Positions 18,503 to 27,452 of a stretch of DNA of 64,000 bases are shown in pieces. The position numbers were made by a program, and so were the translations under genes. Position 1 is the first letter of the stretch. Each line of letters opens with the position of its first letter. The notes under the pieces were generated by a model. The model was not told where the DNA came from and did not search any database. It saw only the letters and a program-made list of their open reading frames with translations. Source of the stretch: an uncultured Lachnospiraceae bacterium (GTDB lineage Bacteria > Bacillota > Clostridia > Lachnospirales > Lachnospiraceae); the NCBI GenBank assembly GCA_947169235.1, contig CAMVOY010000005.1, positions 1 through 64,000 of the forward strand, written 5' to 3'.

Positions 18503-19408
18503 ATGGCTGAACAATTATTTACCAATACACATATTATTTCTTGGTTGCAGTATTTTTCGGCGAATACTGAGATCGACCTTGAGCATGTCAAAATACTCGA
18601 TATAACAAGAAAAAATAAAAACTTAATACCTACTGTGGAGGCGCACAGATGCGTGCTCGTGTTTACCGAGGCCGGAGATATGGATATATTCTACAGGATG
18701 TGGAATGTCGGACTTGGGGACTGTGAGATCATTTATAATGAGGGATCTGAGCCTGAGGGTGAGGTTAAGAGAAACAAGGTTTCCGAGATGATCGATCGCG
18801 GGATCAATGCTTCCGCGGGTATGATAGTGTTGAATCCGAACGCGAGATCCACGATCAAGTTCGGTATGGATAATAAGAAGTTTTATTCGGGATCTGTTAA
18901 GTATGTCGGATCGGAGATCAGGGCAGTCATTCTGTCAAAGATGCAGATTGACGAGCACAAAAACTTCTGTACTATTTCAGCTGCATCAATTGCTATTGAG
19001 ACAGCTGCAATGTTGGGGGATGGTGAGGTCATCGCTGTCGAGTACAAGGAGAGAGACAGAGAGACCATCGAGGAAAATGTCAATCAGTTCGGCCTTACCA
19101 ACGTGACGATCATCGATCATGTAGGTGGGGATACGATGAGAGATCTACCTATTCCGGATACGACGATGCTTGTGGCATCGGCCAGCATGGAACAGGAGAT
19201 CAAATATCTTTTGGAGATCAACCCGAATATGGAGTTTGTCATCTATACGCTTGATTTCCGTGTAGCTGCTTCGATGAATGATATCCTGGCGAAGTTCGGT
19301 ATCACCGATACGACGATCATTCAGGTACAGGTATCAAAGCTCACATCGAAGAATGTATTTGAAAACCAGCCGTCACCGTGGATCATCACGGCAAAAGCAG
19401 GTGAGTGA
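18503..19408 (+). CDS. CbiT/CobL-like methyltransferase-fold protein with degenerate SAM site
   Basis: A 301-residue protein that resembles the precorrin-6Y methyltransferase family (CbiE-CbiT or CobL). The second half reads like CbiT: VGSEIRAVILSKMQI, then VIAVEYKERDRETIEENVNQFGLTNVTII, the usual strand-helix run after a SAM motif. The glycine-rich SAM motif itself (DIGAGTG in CbiT) is replaced by CTISAASIA, so SAM binding is doubtful. No cobalamin gene is nearby, so a role in B12 synthesis is unlikely; a structural or sensory paralogue is more plausible. It has a strong ribosome site (AAGGAGGG) and stands alone between a long hairpin and a promoter. Confidence 0.5.
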   Translation: MAEQLFTNTHIISWLQYFSANTEIDLEHVKILDITRKNKNLIPTVEAHRCVLVFTEAGDMDIFYRMWNVGLGDCEIIYNEGSEPEGEVKRNKVSEMIDRGINASAGMIVLNPNARSTIKFGMDNKKFYSGSVKYVGSEIRAVILSKMQIDEHKNFCTISAASIAIETAAMLGDGEVIAVEYKERDRETIEENVNQFGLTNVTIIDHVGGDTMRDLPIPDTTMLVASASMEQEIKYLLEINPNMEFVIYTLDFRVAASMNDILAKFGITDTTIIQVQVSKLTSKNVFENQPSPWIITAKAGE

Positions 19409-19429
19409 TTCTATTTCGATATGTTTCGA

Positions 19430-19491
19430 TTGAATTTTGACACATTTACGTGTATAATAGAGAGCGGATGTCAGAAAAGGCATCCGCTTTT
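19430..19491 (+). promoter_or_regulatory. Promoter with immediate downstream hairpin
   Basis: TTGAAT (19430-19435), 17-base spacer, TATAAT (19453-19458). Five bases on, GCGGATG (19464-19470) pairs with CATCCGC (19481-19487), followed by TTTTA. The hairpin may end transcription of the CbiT-like gene upstream or form the 5' end of the next transcript. Confidence 0.65.
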
Positions 19492-19540
19492 AACTATCAA
19501 ATGAGGAATGTGCGAAGGATAGCACGGAATGGAGGAAGTA

Positions 19541-20395
19541 ATGAAGTTCAGAAGGATTATGGGAAGTTTAGTTCTGGCACTTTCACTTGTTGCCGGTGTT
19601 GTAGGTACGGGCGCAACGAAGGCTGAGGCAAAGACTCAGACTTATACACTGCTTAAGGGTGAGAAGATCACTGTTTCCGTATGGGGTAGTGCTATCAAGT
19701 CTGTTTCCAGCTCAAGCGGCGCAGTTAAGGCAAAGAAGAGCGGAAGCTACAAGGCAACTATCACAGCTAAGAAAGGCGGGTCCGCAAAGGTTGTTATCCG
19801 CGGAAAGAACGGAAAGAGCCTTTCATATAAGATCAAGGTAAAAGTACCGAAGTTCAACTATACTGTTAAGTCAGTGTATGTATCTGGAAATCAGGTAAAG
19901 GTTACATATGAGGTAATAAATAAATCGGGCGTATATATCGATTCTATTAAGCCGATGTATCATATCAATGATATGAGCGGAAGCGAACTTAAATCTGATA
20001 CAGCATATTTTTACAGACTTTTGCCGGGAAAGAAAGCATACTATACAGTAAGCTTTTATAACTCAACAGGAGCTTCGATTGGCGTTCCGACTCTGAGCGG
20101 ATTCAAATGCAGTCGTGGTTATAACGCTTTCAAGTATAAGTATTCAAACGTAGCAAGCAAAGTAGCTATTACCGAGAAGTCAGGTGGACTTACAGTAAAG
20201 AATAAGACAAGTAAGAGTGTTGATGCATCTATTGACATCCTTTACTATGACGCATCGGGTCAGTTGATCGAGGTAAGTCAGAGATCTGCTTATCTGACAT
20301 CCAAGGGAAGCACTACTATTTCAACTTATCCACCTACAGGTGCCGCAAGATCTGAGATGGTTGTAAGAGCGGTAACATCTAAGTATCTCGGATAA
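19541..20395 (+). CDS. Secreted Ig-like protein of unknown function
   Basis: A 284-residue protein with a signal peptide (about residues 1-31, ending near TKAEA) and no membrane anchor. Residues about 33-105 form a lysine- and serine-rich region resembling bacterial Ig-like group 2 folds (GSAKVVIRGKNGKSLSYKIKVK). The rest (about 108-284) looks like two beta-sandwich domains related to FxLYD or DUF5067-type secreted modules (VKVTYEVINKSGVYIDSI; GGLTVKNKTSKSVDASIDI). I chose the ATG at 19541, preceded by GGAGG, rather than an ATG 12 bases upstream. Function unknown; it is probably wall- or matrix-associated. Confidence 0.7.
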   Translation: MKFRRIMGSLVLALSLVAGVVGTGATKAEAKTQTYTLLKGEKITVSVWGSAIKSVSSSSGAVKAKKSGSYKATITAKKGGSAKVVIRGKNGKSLSYKIKVKVPKFNYTVKSVYVSGNQVKVTYEVINKSGVYIDSIKPMYHINDMSGSELKSDTAYFYRLLPGKKAYYTVSFYNSTGASIGVPTLSGFKCSRGYNAFKYKYSNVASKVAITEKSGGLTVKNKTSKSVDASIDILYYDASGQLIEVSQRSAYLTSKGSTTISTYPPTGAARSEMVVRAVTSKYLG

Positions 20396-20429
20396 TTTGA
20401 GTTTATGCTATAGTAATTGTGAGATTTTG

Positions 20430-20465
20430 AAAGGCGTTGCTTCTGCGACGCCTTTCTTCCTTTTT
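20430..20465 (+). terminator. Intrinsic terminator after the Ig-like gene
   Basis: AAAGGCGTTGC (20430-20440), loop TTCT, GCGACGCCTTT (20445-20455), then CTTCCTTTTT. It ends the transcript of the secreted protein. Confidence 0.8.
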
Positions 20466-20477
20466 GCGATATTTATG

Positions 20478-20506
20478 TTGAATTTACACAAGTTTTATGG
20501 TATAAT
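20478..20506 (+). promoter_or_regulatory. Promoter of the DUF1015 gene
   Basis: TTGAAT (20478-20483), 17-base spacer, TATAAT (20501-20506) with TG at 20498-20499. It lies 50 bases before the coding start. Confidence 0.75.
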
Positions 20507-20556
20507 TCCATCATCTATGAGCAAAAGAAAGAATAGAAAGAAAGTGGGGAGTAAGA

Positions 20557-21840
20557 ATGGCAACTATTAAACCGTTTCGCAGTGTGAGACCGCGTGAGGA
20601 TGTAGCATCCAGAGTGGCTGCGCTGCCGTATGACGTGTACAACAGAGCCGAGGCAAAGGAAGAGGTTGAGAGAGAGCCTTTATCGTTCCTTGCGATAGAC
20701 AGAGCGGAAACGAGTCTGCCTGACGAGGTGGATACTTATGATCCGCAGGTTTACGCACATGCAAAGGAGCTCTATCAGGCGAGACTTGATGAGGGAATCT
20801 TTATCCGCGATGAGGATCAGGCATACTACGTGTATGAGCTGATCATGGACGGACGTTCACAGATAGGTCTGGTGGCTGTAGCCTCCATAGATGACTATGT
20901 GAGCGGAGTGATAAAGAAACATGAGAACACCAGAGAAGACAAGGAAATTGACCGTATTACACATGTAGACACATTGGGTGCACAGACCGGTCCGATCTTC
21001 CTTGCATACAGAGATGATGCGACTATTGACTCGGTTATGGCCAAGTCAATGAAGCAGACACCGCTCTATGATTTTACCGCTCCTGACGGAGTGACTCATA
21101 GAGTGTGGAAAATAGCTGATGCCACTGATGTAGAAAAGATAGAAGAGACTTTCGAGGGCATCGATGCTATCTACATCGCTGACGGACATCACCGTGCGGC
21201 CTCTGCCGTAAAGGTGGGCCTGAAGAGAAGAGAGGCTCAGGCCTCGGATCAGGGAAAGATAAAAATGGGTGATATCGAGACCATGGAGGCAAATGAGGGC
21301 TCGAGAGTTGAGTCTGATTACTTTTTGTCAGTGCTTTTCCCTGAGGATCAGCTGAAGATAATGGACTATAACAGGACGGTCAAAGACCTGAACGGACTCA
21401 GCACGGAGACATTTTTTGCGAAGGTGAGAGAGTTCTTCAATGTTGAGGCTTCAGGCGAACAGGTTCGTCCTGATAAAAAAGGAACCTTCGGTATGTATAT
21501 CGGAGGCCAGTGGTATAAGATATCCGCGAAGGAGGAGCTTTACAAGGGCAAGGATGCGGTGGCATCTTTGGATGTATCTATCCTTCAGGATTATCTGCTC
21601 GGACCGATACTCGGTATCGGTGATCCGAGGACTGACAAGAGGATCGATTTCATCGGAGGTATCAGAGGGCTTGATGAGCTCGAGAGAAGAGCTGATTCCG
21701 ATATGAAGATATCGTTCTCCATGTATCCGACATCCATCGGCGAGCTTTTTGATGTTGCGGATGCAGGGCTTTTGATGCCGCCGAAGTCCACCTGGTTCGA
21801 GCCGAAACTCAGAAGCGGGCTGTTTATACATGAGATTTGA
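20557..21840 (+). CDS. DUF1015 family protein
   Basis: A 427-residue cytosolic protein that matches DUF1015 along its length: N-terminal IKPFRSVRPREDVASRVAAL followed by PYDVYN, the central AIYIADGHHRAASAV (about residues 206-220) and the C-terminal MPPKSTWFEPKLRSGLFIHE. The invariant DGHHR suggests a nucleotide- or metal-binding enzyme, and the family shows distant likeness to ParB/SbnI-type serine kinases, but no activity is established to my knowledge. In many anaerobes the gene sits beside serine or 3-phosphoglycerate dehydrogenase genes; here it is alone. Its start is set by GTGGGGAG eight bases upstream. Confidence 0.85.
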   Translation: MATIKPFRSVRPREDVASRVAALPYDVYNRAEAKEEVEREPLSFLAIDRAETSLPDEVDTYDPQVYAHAKELYQARLDEGIFIRDEDQAYYVYELIMDGRSQIGLVAVASIDDYVSGVIKKHENTREDKEIDRITHVDTLGAQTGPIFLAYRDDATIDSVMAKSMKQTPLYDFTAPDGVTHRVWKIADATDVEKIEETFEGIDAIYIADGHHRAASAVKVGLKRREAQASDQGKIKMGDIETMEANEGSRVESDYFLSVLFPEDQLKIMDYNRTVKDLNGLSTETFFAKVREFFNVEASGEQVRPDKKGTFGMYIGGQWYKISAKEELYKGKDAVASLDVSILQDYLLGPILGIGDPRTDKRIDFIGGIRGLDELERRADSDMKISFSMYPTSIGELFDVADAGLLMPPKSTWFEPKLRSGLFIHEI

Positions 21841-21851
21841 CGCGTAAGCAA

Positions 21852-21994
21852 CGAGCCACGCACATACATGTGTAGGACACGGCGGGAGTTTGCTCCCGCA
21901 TGTGGCTTACACATAGTATGCACACGGCGACTGCCGTGCAACGAGGATCCCGCAGGGATCCGAGTGTGCGTGGCGAGTAGTGACGTGGCGTGTG
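21852..21994. repeat. Cluster of nested hairpins between DUF1015 and DUF624 genes
   Basis: An outer pair, GCCACGCACATAC (from 21855) and GTGTGCGTGGC (21964-21974), encloses smaller hairpins: GGCGGGAGTTTGCTCCCGC (21881-21899), CACGGCGACTGCCGTG (21924-21939) and GGATCCCGCAGGGATCC (21946-21962). A further GACGTGGCGTGTGTATGTT copy of the right arm follows at about 21982. The region is GC-rich relative to its surroundings and not coding. It resembles the long hairpin at 18.3 kb in design but not in sequence. Confidence 0.65.
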
Positions 21995-22023
21995 TATGTT
22001 GATATGGAAGGAATTGCTGAAAG

Positions 22024-22713
22024 ATGAGCCGAATGAGCAGATTTTTTTCGACTGATAATCCCGTCATGGTAACACTTTCAAGGATATTTGATATGATATG
22101 GGTGTCCTTGATATTTTTGGTGTTTAGTATACCTCTTATCACCATAGGCGACGCGATCACTTCGCTTTACTATGTTTGCGCAAAGGTGATCCGTCATGGG
22201 GAGGGGTATGTTTGGAGAGAGTTCTGGAGGAGCTTCAAGCAGAACTTCAAACAGTCCACCATCTATTGGCTGATCATAGTAGCGATATACTTCCTGCTTT
22301 GGTGGAATATCAACTACCTCGGGCTCAACTCGTCCACGAAGGAAGGAACGGGTGGAGTGCTCGCGGCTATATACCTCGTTATGATGATCGTACTGGCGAT
22401 ACTTACGCTGAATGTATTTCCGATCATATCGAGGTTTGACAACAAATTTATGATGACGATCAGATTTGGACTTTTCTGTACATTTCGTCACATATTGCAC
22501 GGCGTGATCATACTTGCAATGGTTATCTTTGCCGCGCTTTTAACATATGTTCAGTGGGGTACGCCGACGATGTTCTTTGCTATAATCCTGCCCGGGCTGG
22601 TAGGGTTTTTGTCGACTTATCCGATGGAACACGTTTTGAAAAAATATCAACCAAAGAGAGAACTGGAATATGACGAGACCGGGACACCGATCCGCATGTG
22701 GTACGAAGAGTAA
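22024..22713 (+). CDS. DUF624 (YesL-like) membrane protein
   Basis: A 229-residue protein with five or six predicted membrane helices: IWVSLIFLVFSIPLITIG, a segment around residues 78-95, GVLAAIYLVMMIVLAILTLN, GVIILAMVIFAALLTYV and FFAIILPGLVGFLSTYP. The N-terminal pattern, with a charged stretch before DAITSLYYVCAKVIR, is typical of DUF624/YesL proteins, which are commonly found near carbohydrate transport or polysaccharide-use genes. Here it lies 21 bases before a GH13 protein gene, so the two are probably co-transcribed. Function unknown. Confidence 0.8.
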   Translation: MSRMSRFFSTDNPVMVTLSRIFDMIWVSLIFLVFSIPLITIGDAITSLYYVCAKVIRHGEGYVWREFWRSFKQNFKQSTIYWLIIVAIYFLLWWNINYLGLNSSTKEGTGGVLAAIYLVMMIVLAILTLNVFPIISRFDNKFMMTIRFGLFCTFRHILHGVIILAMVIFAALLTYVQWGTPTMFFAIILPGLVGFLSTYPMEHVLKKYQPKRELEYDETGTPIRMWYEE

Positions 22714-22734
22714 CAGAGACAAAGGAGGCAAAAT

Positions 22735-25053
22735 ATGGCGATCAAAGTAGAAGACTTTATCCAGTGGCCGGAGCTGGAGGCTCTGGAGTACGCAGAATGT
22801 CCGAACCCTGAGCTGGTACTCGGTCCGCGTGCGGTAGATGCCAAGCATATGTTTGTCGGGGTATTTTTCCCGGGAATATCGGAAATCAAGGTGAAGGTCG
22901 TGGAGACCGGACGCAGTTATCCGATGAAAAAATACTCAAAGAGCGGATATTTTGCCGCTGTTGTTCCTGTGAAAAAGCTTCCGAGTCGCAAGGCTGACAG
23001 GGAAAAGATGACAGTTGATCAGTTCCCGAAATATCGTCTCATCGTGACGAAAGGCAAGGATACGCAGGAACTGATCGATCCGTATACCACCCCGTCTGCG
23101 ATCGATGCGATGGACAGAAACAAGTTTGTAAACGGTATTCATGAGGATATCACATCTATTCTCGGTGCCAGAGTGTGCGAGATAGACGGTGTGAAGGGAA
23201 CTCATTTTGCCGTATGGGCTCCGAACGCGAGAGCGGCGTCTGTTGTCGGTCCTTTTAATAACTGGGACAAGACCGCAAATCCGATGTCATTTTTGGAGGG
23301 CTGCGGGATATTTGAGCTGTTTATCCCGGGACTTAAGGCCGGAGAGAAATATCAGTTCAGGATACTTAATTCCGTAGGTAAGGATGTATATAAGACCGAT
23401 CCCGTGGGACGTATGTTTGATCTGCGTCCTGAGTTCAGTGCGATCGTTTGTGATGATGACGACTATGCCTGGAGCGATGAAAAATGGATGAAGTCACGTG
23501 TGGATTATGATGTGAGAAAAGATCCGATGCTCGTGTATTCGTTCAGCCTTGCAGGGTTCGTTCTTCCGGATCCCGTATCAAAAAAGACCTGTCAGCTTCA
23601 GTTCCATGATTACAGGGAGATCGCTGACGATGTGTCTCAGTATTGTGAAAAAATGGGATACACCCATGTGAATATTCTTCCGATAGCAGAGCATCCGCTT
23701 GATCAGTCACTCGGATATCTGACAACGGGATACTTTGCGCCGACGTCCAGATACGGAACGCCGGAAGGCTTCAAATACTTCGTGGACAGCTTCCACAAAA
23801 GAGGTATCGGAGTCATAGTTGATTTCACTCCGTCGTGCTTCCCGAGGGATACACAGGGACTGGTTGAGTTCGACGGAACCTGTCTTTACGAGCATCTCGA
23901 TCCGAGACAGGGCGTGCATCCGTTCATGGACACAAAGATCTATAACTACGGAAGAAGCGAGGTAGTGAACTTCCTCGTTGGCGCAGCTATGTACTGGCTC
24001 AACGAGTTCCATGTGGACGGTCTTCAGATAAATGATCTCGGCCCGATGCTGTATTGCGACTATGGTCGTCGCAGTGACGAGTGGGTTGCAAATATATACG
24101 GAGGAAACGAGAATCTCGAGGGCCTCGAGTTCCTTCGCAATCTGAACAATATGGTTCATGAATATGCTCCGGGTGCGTTTACTATCGGACATGATTCCGT
24201 GATCTATCCGGGACTCACCGACAGCACCGAAGACGGCGGCATAGGATTCGATCTCGTATGGAATGAGGGATGGAAGCATGATTTCCTCGATTATATGCAG
24301 ACAGATCCTCTCTTCAGGAGCGGAAGACATGATACACTTACGCTCAGTATGGCATATCAGTATGCAGAAGAATACATACTCGGAATTGGCTGTGATGATG
24401 TAGCAGGAAAAGCAGGCGCGATGTATCACAAGATGGCGGGCATGCGTCATCAGAAGTTCGCTTCACTGAGACTCGCATACGCATATCAGCTGGTTCATCC
24501 GGGTAGAGTATTGAACTTCGCAGGTATGGAGTCGGGAGAGCTCGAGCCGTGGTATATCGGCGAGCCGCTCTATCACCACAGAGAGAAGAGTTTTGACTAC
24601 AGAACGGGAATCCTTCCGATTGATTGGAAGGTTACCGATGAGCGCGAGGAGCATGAGAAGCTTCGCGGATATGTGAGTGTGATAAATGAGTTCTACAAGG
24701 CTCATCCGGCGCTTTATGCTGATGATGACAAGCCGGCAGGCTTCGAATGGGTCAGCTCGCTTGATGCAAGTCGCTCGTCCATAGCATTTTTGAGAAAAGC
24801 AAACGATGAGATCCTCATGATCGTATGTAACTTTACGCCGGTTCCGTATGACAAGTTCAGGATCGGTGTGCCTTTCGCGGGTAAATATAAGGAAATATTC
24901 ACCAGTGATGATGAGAAATTCGGGGGCTTTGGCTTCGGTAATCCGAGACTCAGAACCTCTAAAAAGATCAAGCAGGACGGCAGGGAAAACTCGATCGAGA
25001 TCCGTCTTGCGCCTATGGCTATCCACATCTTTTCCTGCGAGAAGAGCAGCTGA
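22735..25053 (+). CDS. GlgB-like GH13 protein with altered catalytic residues (probable pseudoenzyme)
   Basis: A 772-residue protein with the layout of a 1,4-alpha-glucan branching enzyme: two N-terminal beta domains (about 1-110 and 130-240, CBM48-like, with THFAVWAPNARAASVVG), a TIM barrel and a C-terminal beta domain. It follows E. coli GlgB closely through conserved regions (ENLEGLEFLRN; GGIGFDLVWNEGW), but the active site has changed. The nucleophile region RVDAV reads QINDL (Q431, N433), the acid/base region AEES reads GHDS (485-488), and SHDEV reads GCDDV (552-556). The third aspartate (D554) stays. Branching activity is therefore doubtful; glycan binding or a regulatory role is possible. 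Ribosome site AAAGGAGG; probably co-transcribed with the DUF624 gene. Confidence 0.82.
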   Translation: MAIKVEDFIQWPELEALEYAECPNPELVLGPRAVDAKHMFVGVFFPGISEIKVKVVETGRSYPMKKYSKSGYFAAVVPVKKLPSRKADREKMTVDQFPKYRLIVTKGKDTQELIDPYTTPSAIDAMDRNKFVNGIHEDITSILGARVCEIDGVKGTHFAVWAPNARAASVVGPFNNWDKTANPMSFLEGCGIFELFIPGLKAGEKYQFRILNSVGKDVYKTDPVGRMFDLRPEFSAIVCDDDDYAWSDEKWMKSRVDYDVRKDPMLVYSFSLAGFVLPDPVSKKTCQLQFHDYREIADDVSQYCEKMGYTHVNILPIAEHPLDQSLGYLTTGYFAPTSRYGTPEGFKYFVDSFHKRGIGVIVDFTPSCFPRDTQGLVEFDGTCLYEHLDPRQGVHPFMDTKIYNYGRSEVVNFLVGAAMYWLNEFHVDGLQINDLGPMLYCDYGRRSDEWVANIYGGNENLEGLEFLRNLNNMVHEYAPGAFTIGHDSVIYPGLTDSTEDGGIGFDLVWNEGWKHDFLDYMQTDPLFRSGRHDTLTLSMAYQYAEEYILGIGCDDVAGKAGAMYHKMAGMRHQKFASLRLAYAYQLVHPGRVLNFAGMESGELEPWYIGEPLYHHREKSFDYRTGILPIDWKVTDEREEHEKLRGYVSVINEFYKAHPALYADDDKPAGFEWVSSLDASRSSIAFLRKANDEILMIVCNFTPVPYDKFRIGVPFAGKYKEIFTSDDEKFGGFGFGNPRLRTSKKIKQDGRENSIEIRLAPMAIHIFSCEKSS

Positions 25054-25090
25054 TTTCGGATAGTCGGCCTGAAGGGAAGGAGCGGTGACA

Positions 25091-26218
25091 ATGAAAGCTC
25101 AAAAGAGATCAGTAAGAAATAAAAAAAGACTTATAGTACCGGTGCTGCTATTGTCACTTTTGGTGCTCCCTTTTACTATTAAATCAGGCAAGCAGAGTTT
25201 CGCCGTAACGACTGCAAGGGATGCCGCTCAGCTGAATGCCGGATATGGAGCGTTCGATGAGGGCGGAACGATAAAGGAAAGTCATTATGTGACGATAGGT
25301 TGGAAGGGTGCAGCACAGTATTATTGTATCTATCAGGTCATGGCCGATAAAAACGAGATAAAGCTTTCGGGCGGTATCGCACCCACGCCGGATGAAACAC
25401 CTGCGCCTGCTGCCACAGCTGCCACAACCGGACCTGCGGTGACCACGGCACCTGTCGTGGGAGGGTTAAACTCGTTTCAGGTAAGCATCAATAATCTGGA
25501 AGCCGCGACATCTTATACATTCAAGATCTACGAATCAGATCAGGCCGGGAAAAAGAAAAGTGAAAAAGAGACCGGAGTTCTCGTAGAAAACGTAAGGACG
25601 ACTCCGGCGAAACCTGATAAACCCACACTGATAAAAATCTACCAGAACTTAAACGACTCTGATTTTTCATTTAAATCCGACGGGTATTCGGACGGATATC
25701 AGGTCAGAGCGGAGACCTACAAGGGAGAGAAGCTTTACTCCGCAAATGCATCAGGTGACGCCATATCTGCGTCGGCGGTTCGTTTTTCACTGAAACCGTG
25801 CTACCCCGGAAAGATGGTTTATGTCAAGGTCAGAGGATATGTTGTCATCCCGGGAGTCGGGAAAAGATATGGGGCATGGTCCGATACGGTCGAGTACGGA
25901 TATGCCAAAAAACTCAAACTATCCGGAAAAAAAGACACGATAAAAATATCAGGAATAAATGTTTACGGAGCAGCAAAAAAAGAGGTTTATATCTCTCTTA
26001 AAAAGAACAAAGGATACAAGCTCGCAAAGAAGATAGGAGCGAAGAAAACGTCTTGCAGTATCACCAAATACGGGGATAAATATATACAGAGTAAAAAGAA
26101 GTATTATGTGAGGGTTTATTACTACTATAAGGTTGGAAAAAAGCTTAAAAAGAGTCCGGTGTATGATCAGGATATCGTCTTCGTTAAGCCGGCGATATCG
26201 TATATACGAGTTGAATAG
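25091..26218 (+). CDS. Secreted fibronectin/Ig-like protein
   Basis: A 375-residue protein with a positively charged N-terminus and a signal peptide (about residues 1-36, VPVLLLSLLVLPFTIKSG). A first beta-sandwich of fibronectin type III character spans about 45-180 (SINNLEAATSYTFKIYE is the typical end of an Fn3 domain) and contains a threonine/proline/alanine-rich insert. Two more Fn3-like domains follow, the last rich in lysine and tyrosine (YYVRVYYYYKVGKKLKKSPV). No cell-wall anchor is seen. The ATG at 25091 is preferred over a GTG six bases upstream because of the GGAAGGAG spacing. Probably a cell-surface or matrix protein. Confidence 0.65.
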   Translation: MKAQKRSVRNKKRLIVPVLLLSLLVLPFTIKSGKQSFAVTTARDAAQLNAGYGAFDEGGTIKESHYVTIGWKGAAQYYCIYQVMADKNEIKLSGGIAPTPDETPAPAATAATTGPAVTTAPVVGGLNSFQVSINNLEAATSYTFKIYESDQAGKKKSEKETGVLVENVRTTPAKPDKPTLIKIYQNLNDSDFSFKSDGYSDGYQVRAETYKGEKLYSANASGDAISASAVRFSLKPCYPGKMVYVKVRGYVVIPGVGKRYGAWSDTVEYGYAKKLKLSGKKDTIKISGINVYGAAKKEVYISLKKNKGYKLAKKIGAKKTSCSITKYGDKYIQSKKKYYVRVYYYYKVGKKLKKSPVYDQDIVFVKPAISYIRVE

Positions 26219-26242
26219 TCGGTTGTGGTATATGTGCGCGCC

Positions 26243-26512
26243 GGGACGCGGTCGGAGCTTTTCTCACGACTCGCTGCTACGCAGACTCGCTGTGAGAAAA
26301 CTCCTGCCGCCCGGCGCGCACGCGCTGGCACATCCGGGACTGTTCTAACGACTCGCAGTTTTGCTGTGAGAATATTCCTGCCGCCCGGCGCGCACGCGTT
26401 GGCACACCCGGGGCTGTTTTAACAACTCGCAGTTTTGCTGTGAGAATACTCCTGCCGCCCGGCGCGCACGCGTTGGCACACCCGGGACTGTTCTCACGAT
26501 TTATTAATAGAG
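26243..26512. repeat. 74-bp GC-rich tandem repeat, about three and a half copies
   Basis: Three consecutive copies start at TGTGAG (26291, 26365, 26439), each 74 bases apart, with a partial copy before them. Each unit contains CTCCTGCCGCCCGGCGCGCACGCG or a close variant (first six bases vary), then TGGCACA, CCGGG and a small palindrome TTCTNACGACTCGCAG..GTGAGAA. The second and third copies differ at only a few positions. The array fills the gap between two convergent genes, and the last copy contains the stop codon of cvfB (26494-26496). No coding frame here is convincing. Confidence 0.88.
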
Positions 26513-27348
26513 ATATGATCGCTGTATATATTGATTTTGGATTCTTTTTTTAAGCGACCGAGAGCGCGTTTGAAGGCAGCTTTACTGATGCCGAATTCGC
26601 GCTTTATTATTTCAGGTGAAGTTTTGTCATGGAATGGGAGAGTGCCGTCGGATGAGAGAAGTCTTTCGTAGATTCGATCGGCGTCCGAACCCATTTGTAT
26701 TTTGATCTTTTCCGAAAGAGAGAGTGTGAGTTTTCCATCCTCTCTTATTTCTTTTATTCGGGCATCTATCTCATCACCTACACTTAGTATCCTGTTCATC
26801 TCGTTGTGCGGTATGAGGGCGGAGAAACAGTCCTCAACGGCTACAAATGCTCCAAATGAATCGGTGATCTCATATATCCTTCCGTGCACATGATCATTTT
26901 TGGCATACGTGTGATCTGTACGGAGATAATCATAAACGTGCATCGTTCCGCAGAGCCTCTCGCTCTTGTCGATGTAGAGCGCTATGAGAGCCATATCCCC
27001 GGGCTTGACACGTTTTGTCTGCTCCTTAAACGGCAGGAACAGATCCTTCTTTAATCCCCAATCCAAAAAAGCACCGATCTTTGTCACATCGGTAACCTTT
27101 AATAAGGCAACCTCCCCGAGGTGCACTTTCGGTATCTCCCTTGTCGCGATCAATCTGTCTTCAGAATCCTTGTAAAGAAAGACCTCGACTGTATCTTTCT
27201 CGTTCAATGTCCCGTCAAGCTGATTGTTAGGAAGCAGAACCTCGTCGCCGTCAATCGCCTCGTCATTAACTAGATACGCCCCATGTTCAGCGATCCTCGC
27301 TATCTTAAGCGTCACATTCTGCCCCAAACTATCAATCAAGTATCCCAT
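26494..27348 (-). CDS. cvfB: S1-type RNA-binding protein, CvfB family
   Basis: A 284-residue protein matching CvfB/YitL: two degenerate S1 domains at the N-terminus (about 1-65 and 70-140), a typical S1 domain (about 150-212, HGRIYEITDSFGAFVAV and GDEIDARIKEIREDGKLTLSL) and a C-terminal winged-helix (about 225-280, EFGISKAAFKRALGRL). CvfB proteins bind RNA and affect virulence-factor expression in Staphylococcus; the general role is in RNA metabolism. The ribosome site is AGGAG, eight bases before the ATG. Its last codons and stop lie inside the 74-bp repeat array, so the array has probably reshaped the C-terminus slightly. Confidence 0.9.
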   Translation of the reverse strand: MGYLIDSLGQNVTLKIARIAEHGAYLVNDEAIDGDEVLLPNNQLDGTLNEKDTVEVFLYKDSEDRLIATREIPKVHLGEVALLKVTDVTKIGAFLDWGLKKDLFLPFKEQTKRVKPGDMALIALYIDKSERLCGTMHVYDYLRTDHTYAKNDHVHGRIYEITDSFGAFVAVEDCFSALIPHNEMNRILSVGDEIDARIKEIREDGKLTLSLSEKIKIQMGSDADRIYERLLSSDGTLPFHDKTSPEIIKREFGISKAAFKRALGRLKKESKINIYSDHISINKS

Positions 27349-27452
27349 AACAATTTCTCCTAAAATGCCATAGCGCTCGGCATAATATTTTTCATCTCAT
27401 CTGCCGTAGTTTGTCATCATAAATCGATTTCCGACCGACCATGAGTATATAT

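Noticed and set aside
26243..26512. Possible CRISPR array from regular 74-base spacing
   Set aside because: The whole 74-base unit is repeated, with no unique spacers and no cas genes nearby; it is a tandem repeat.
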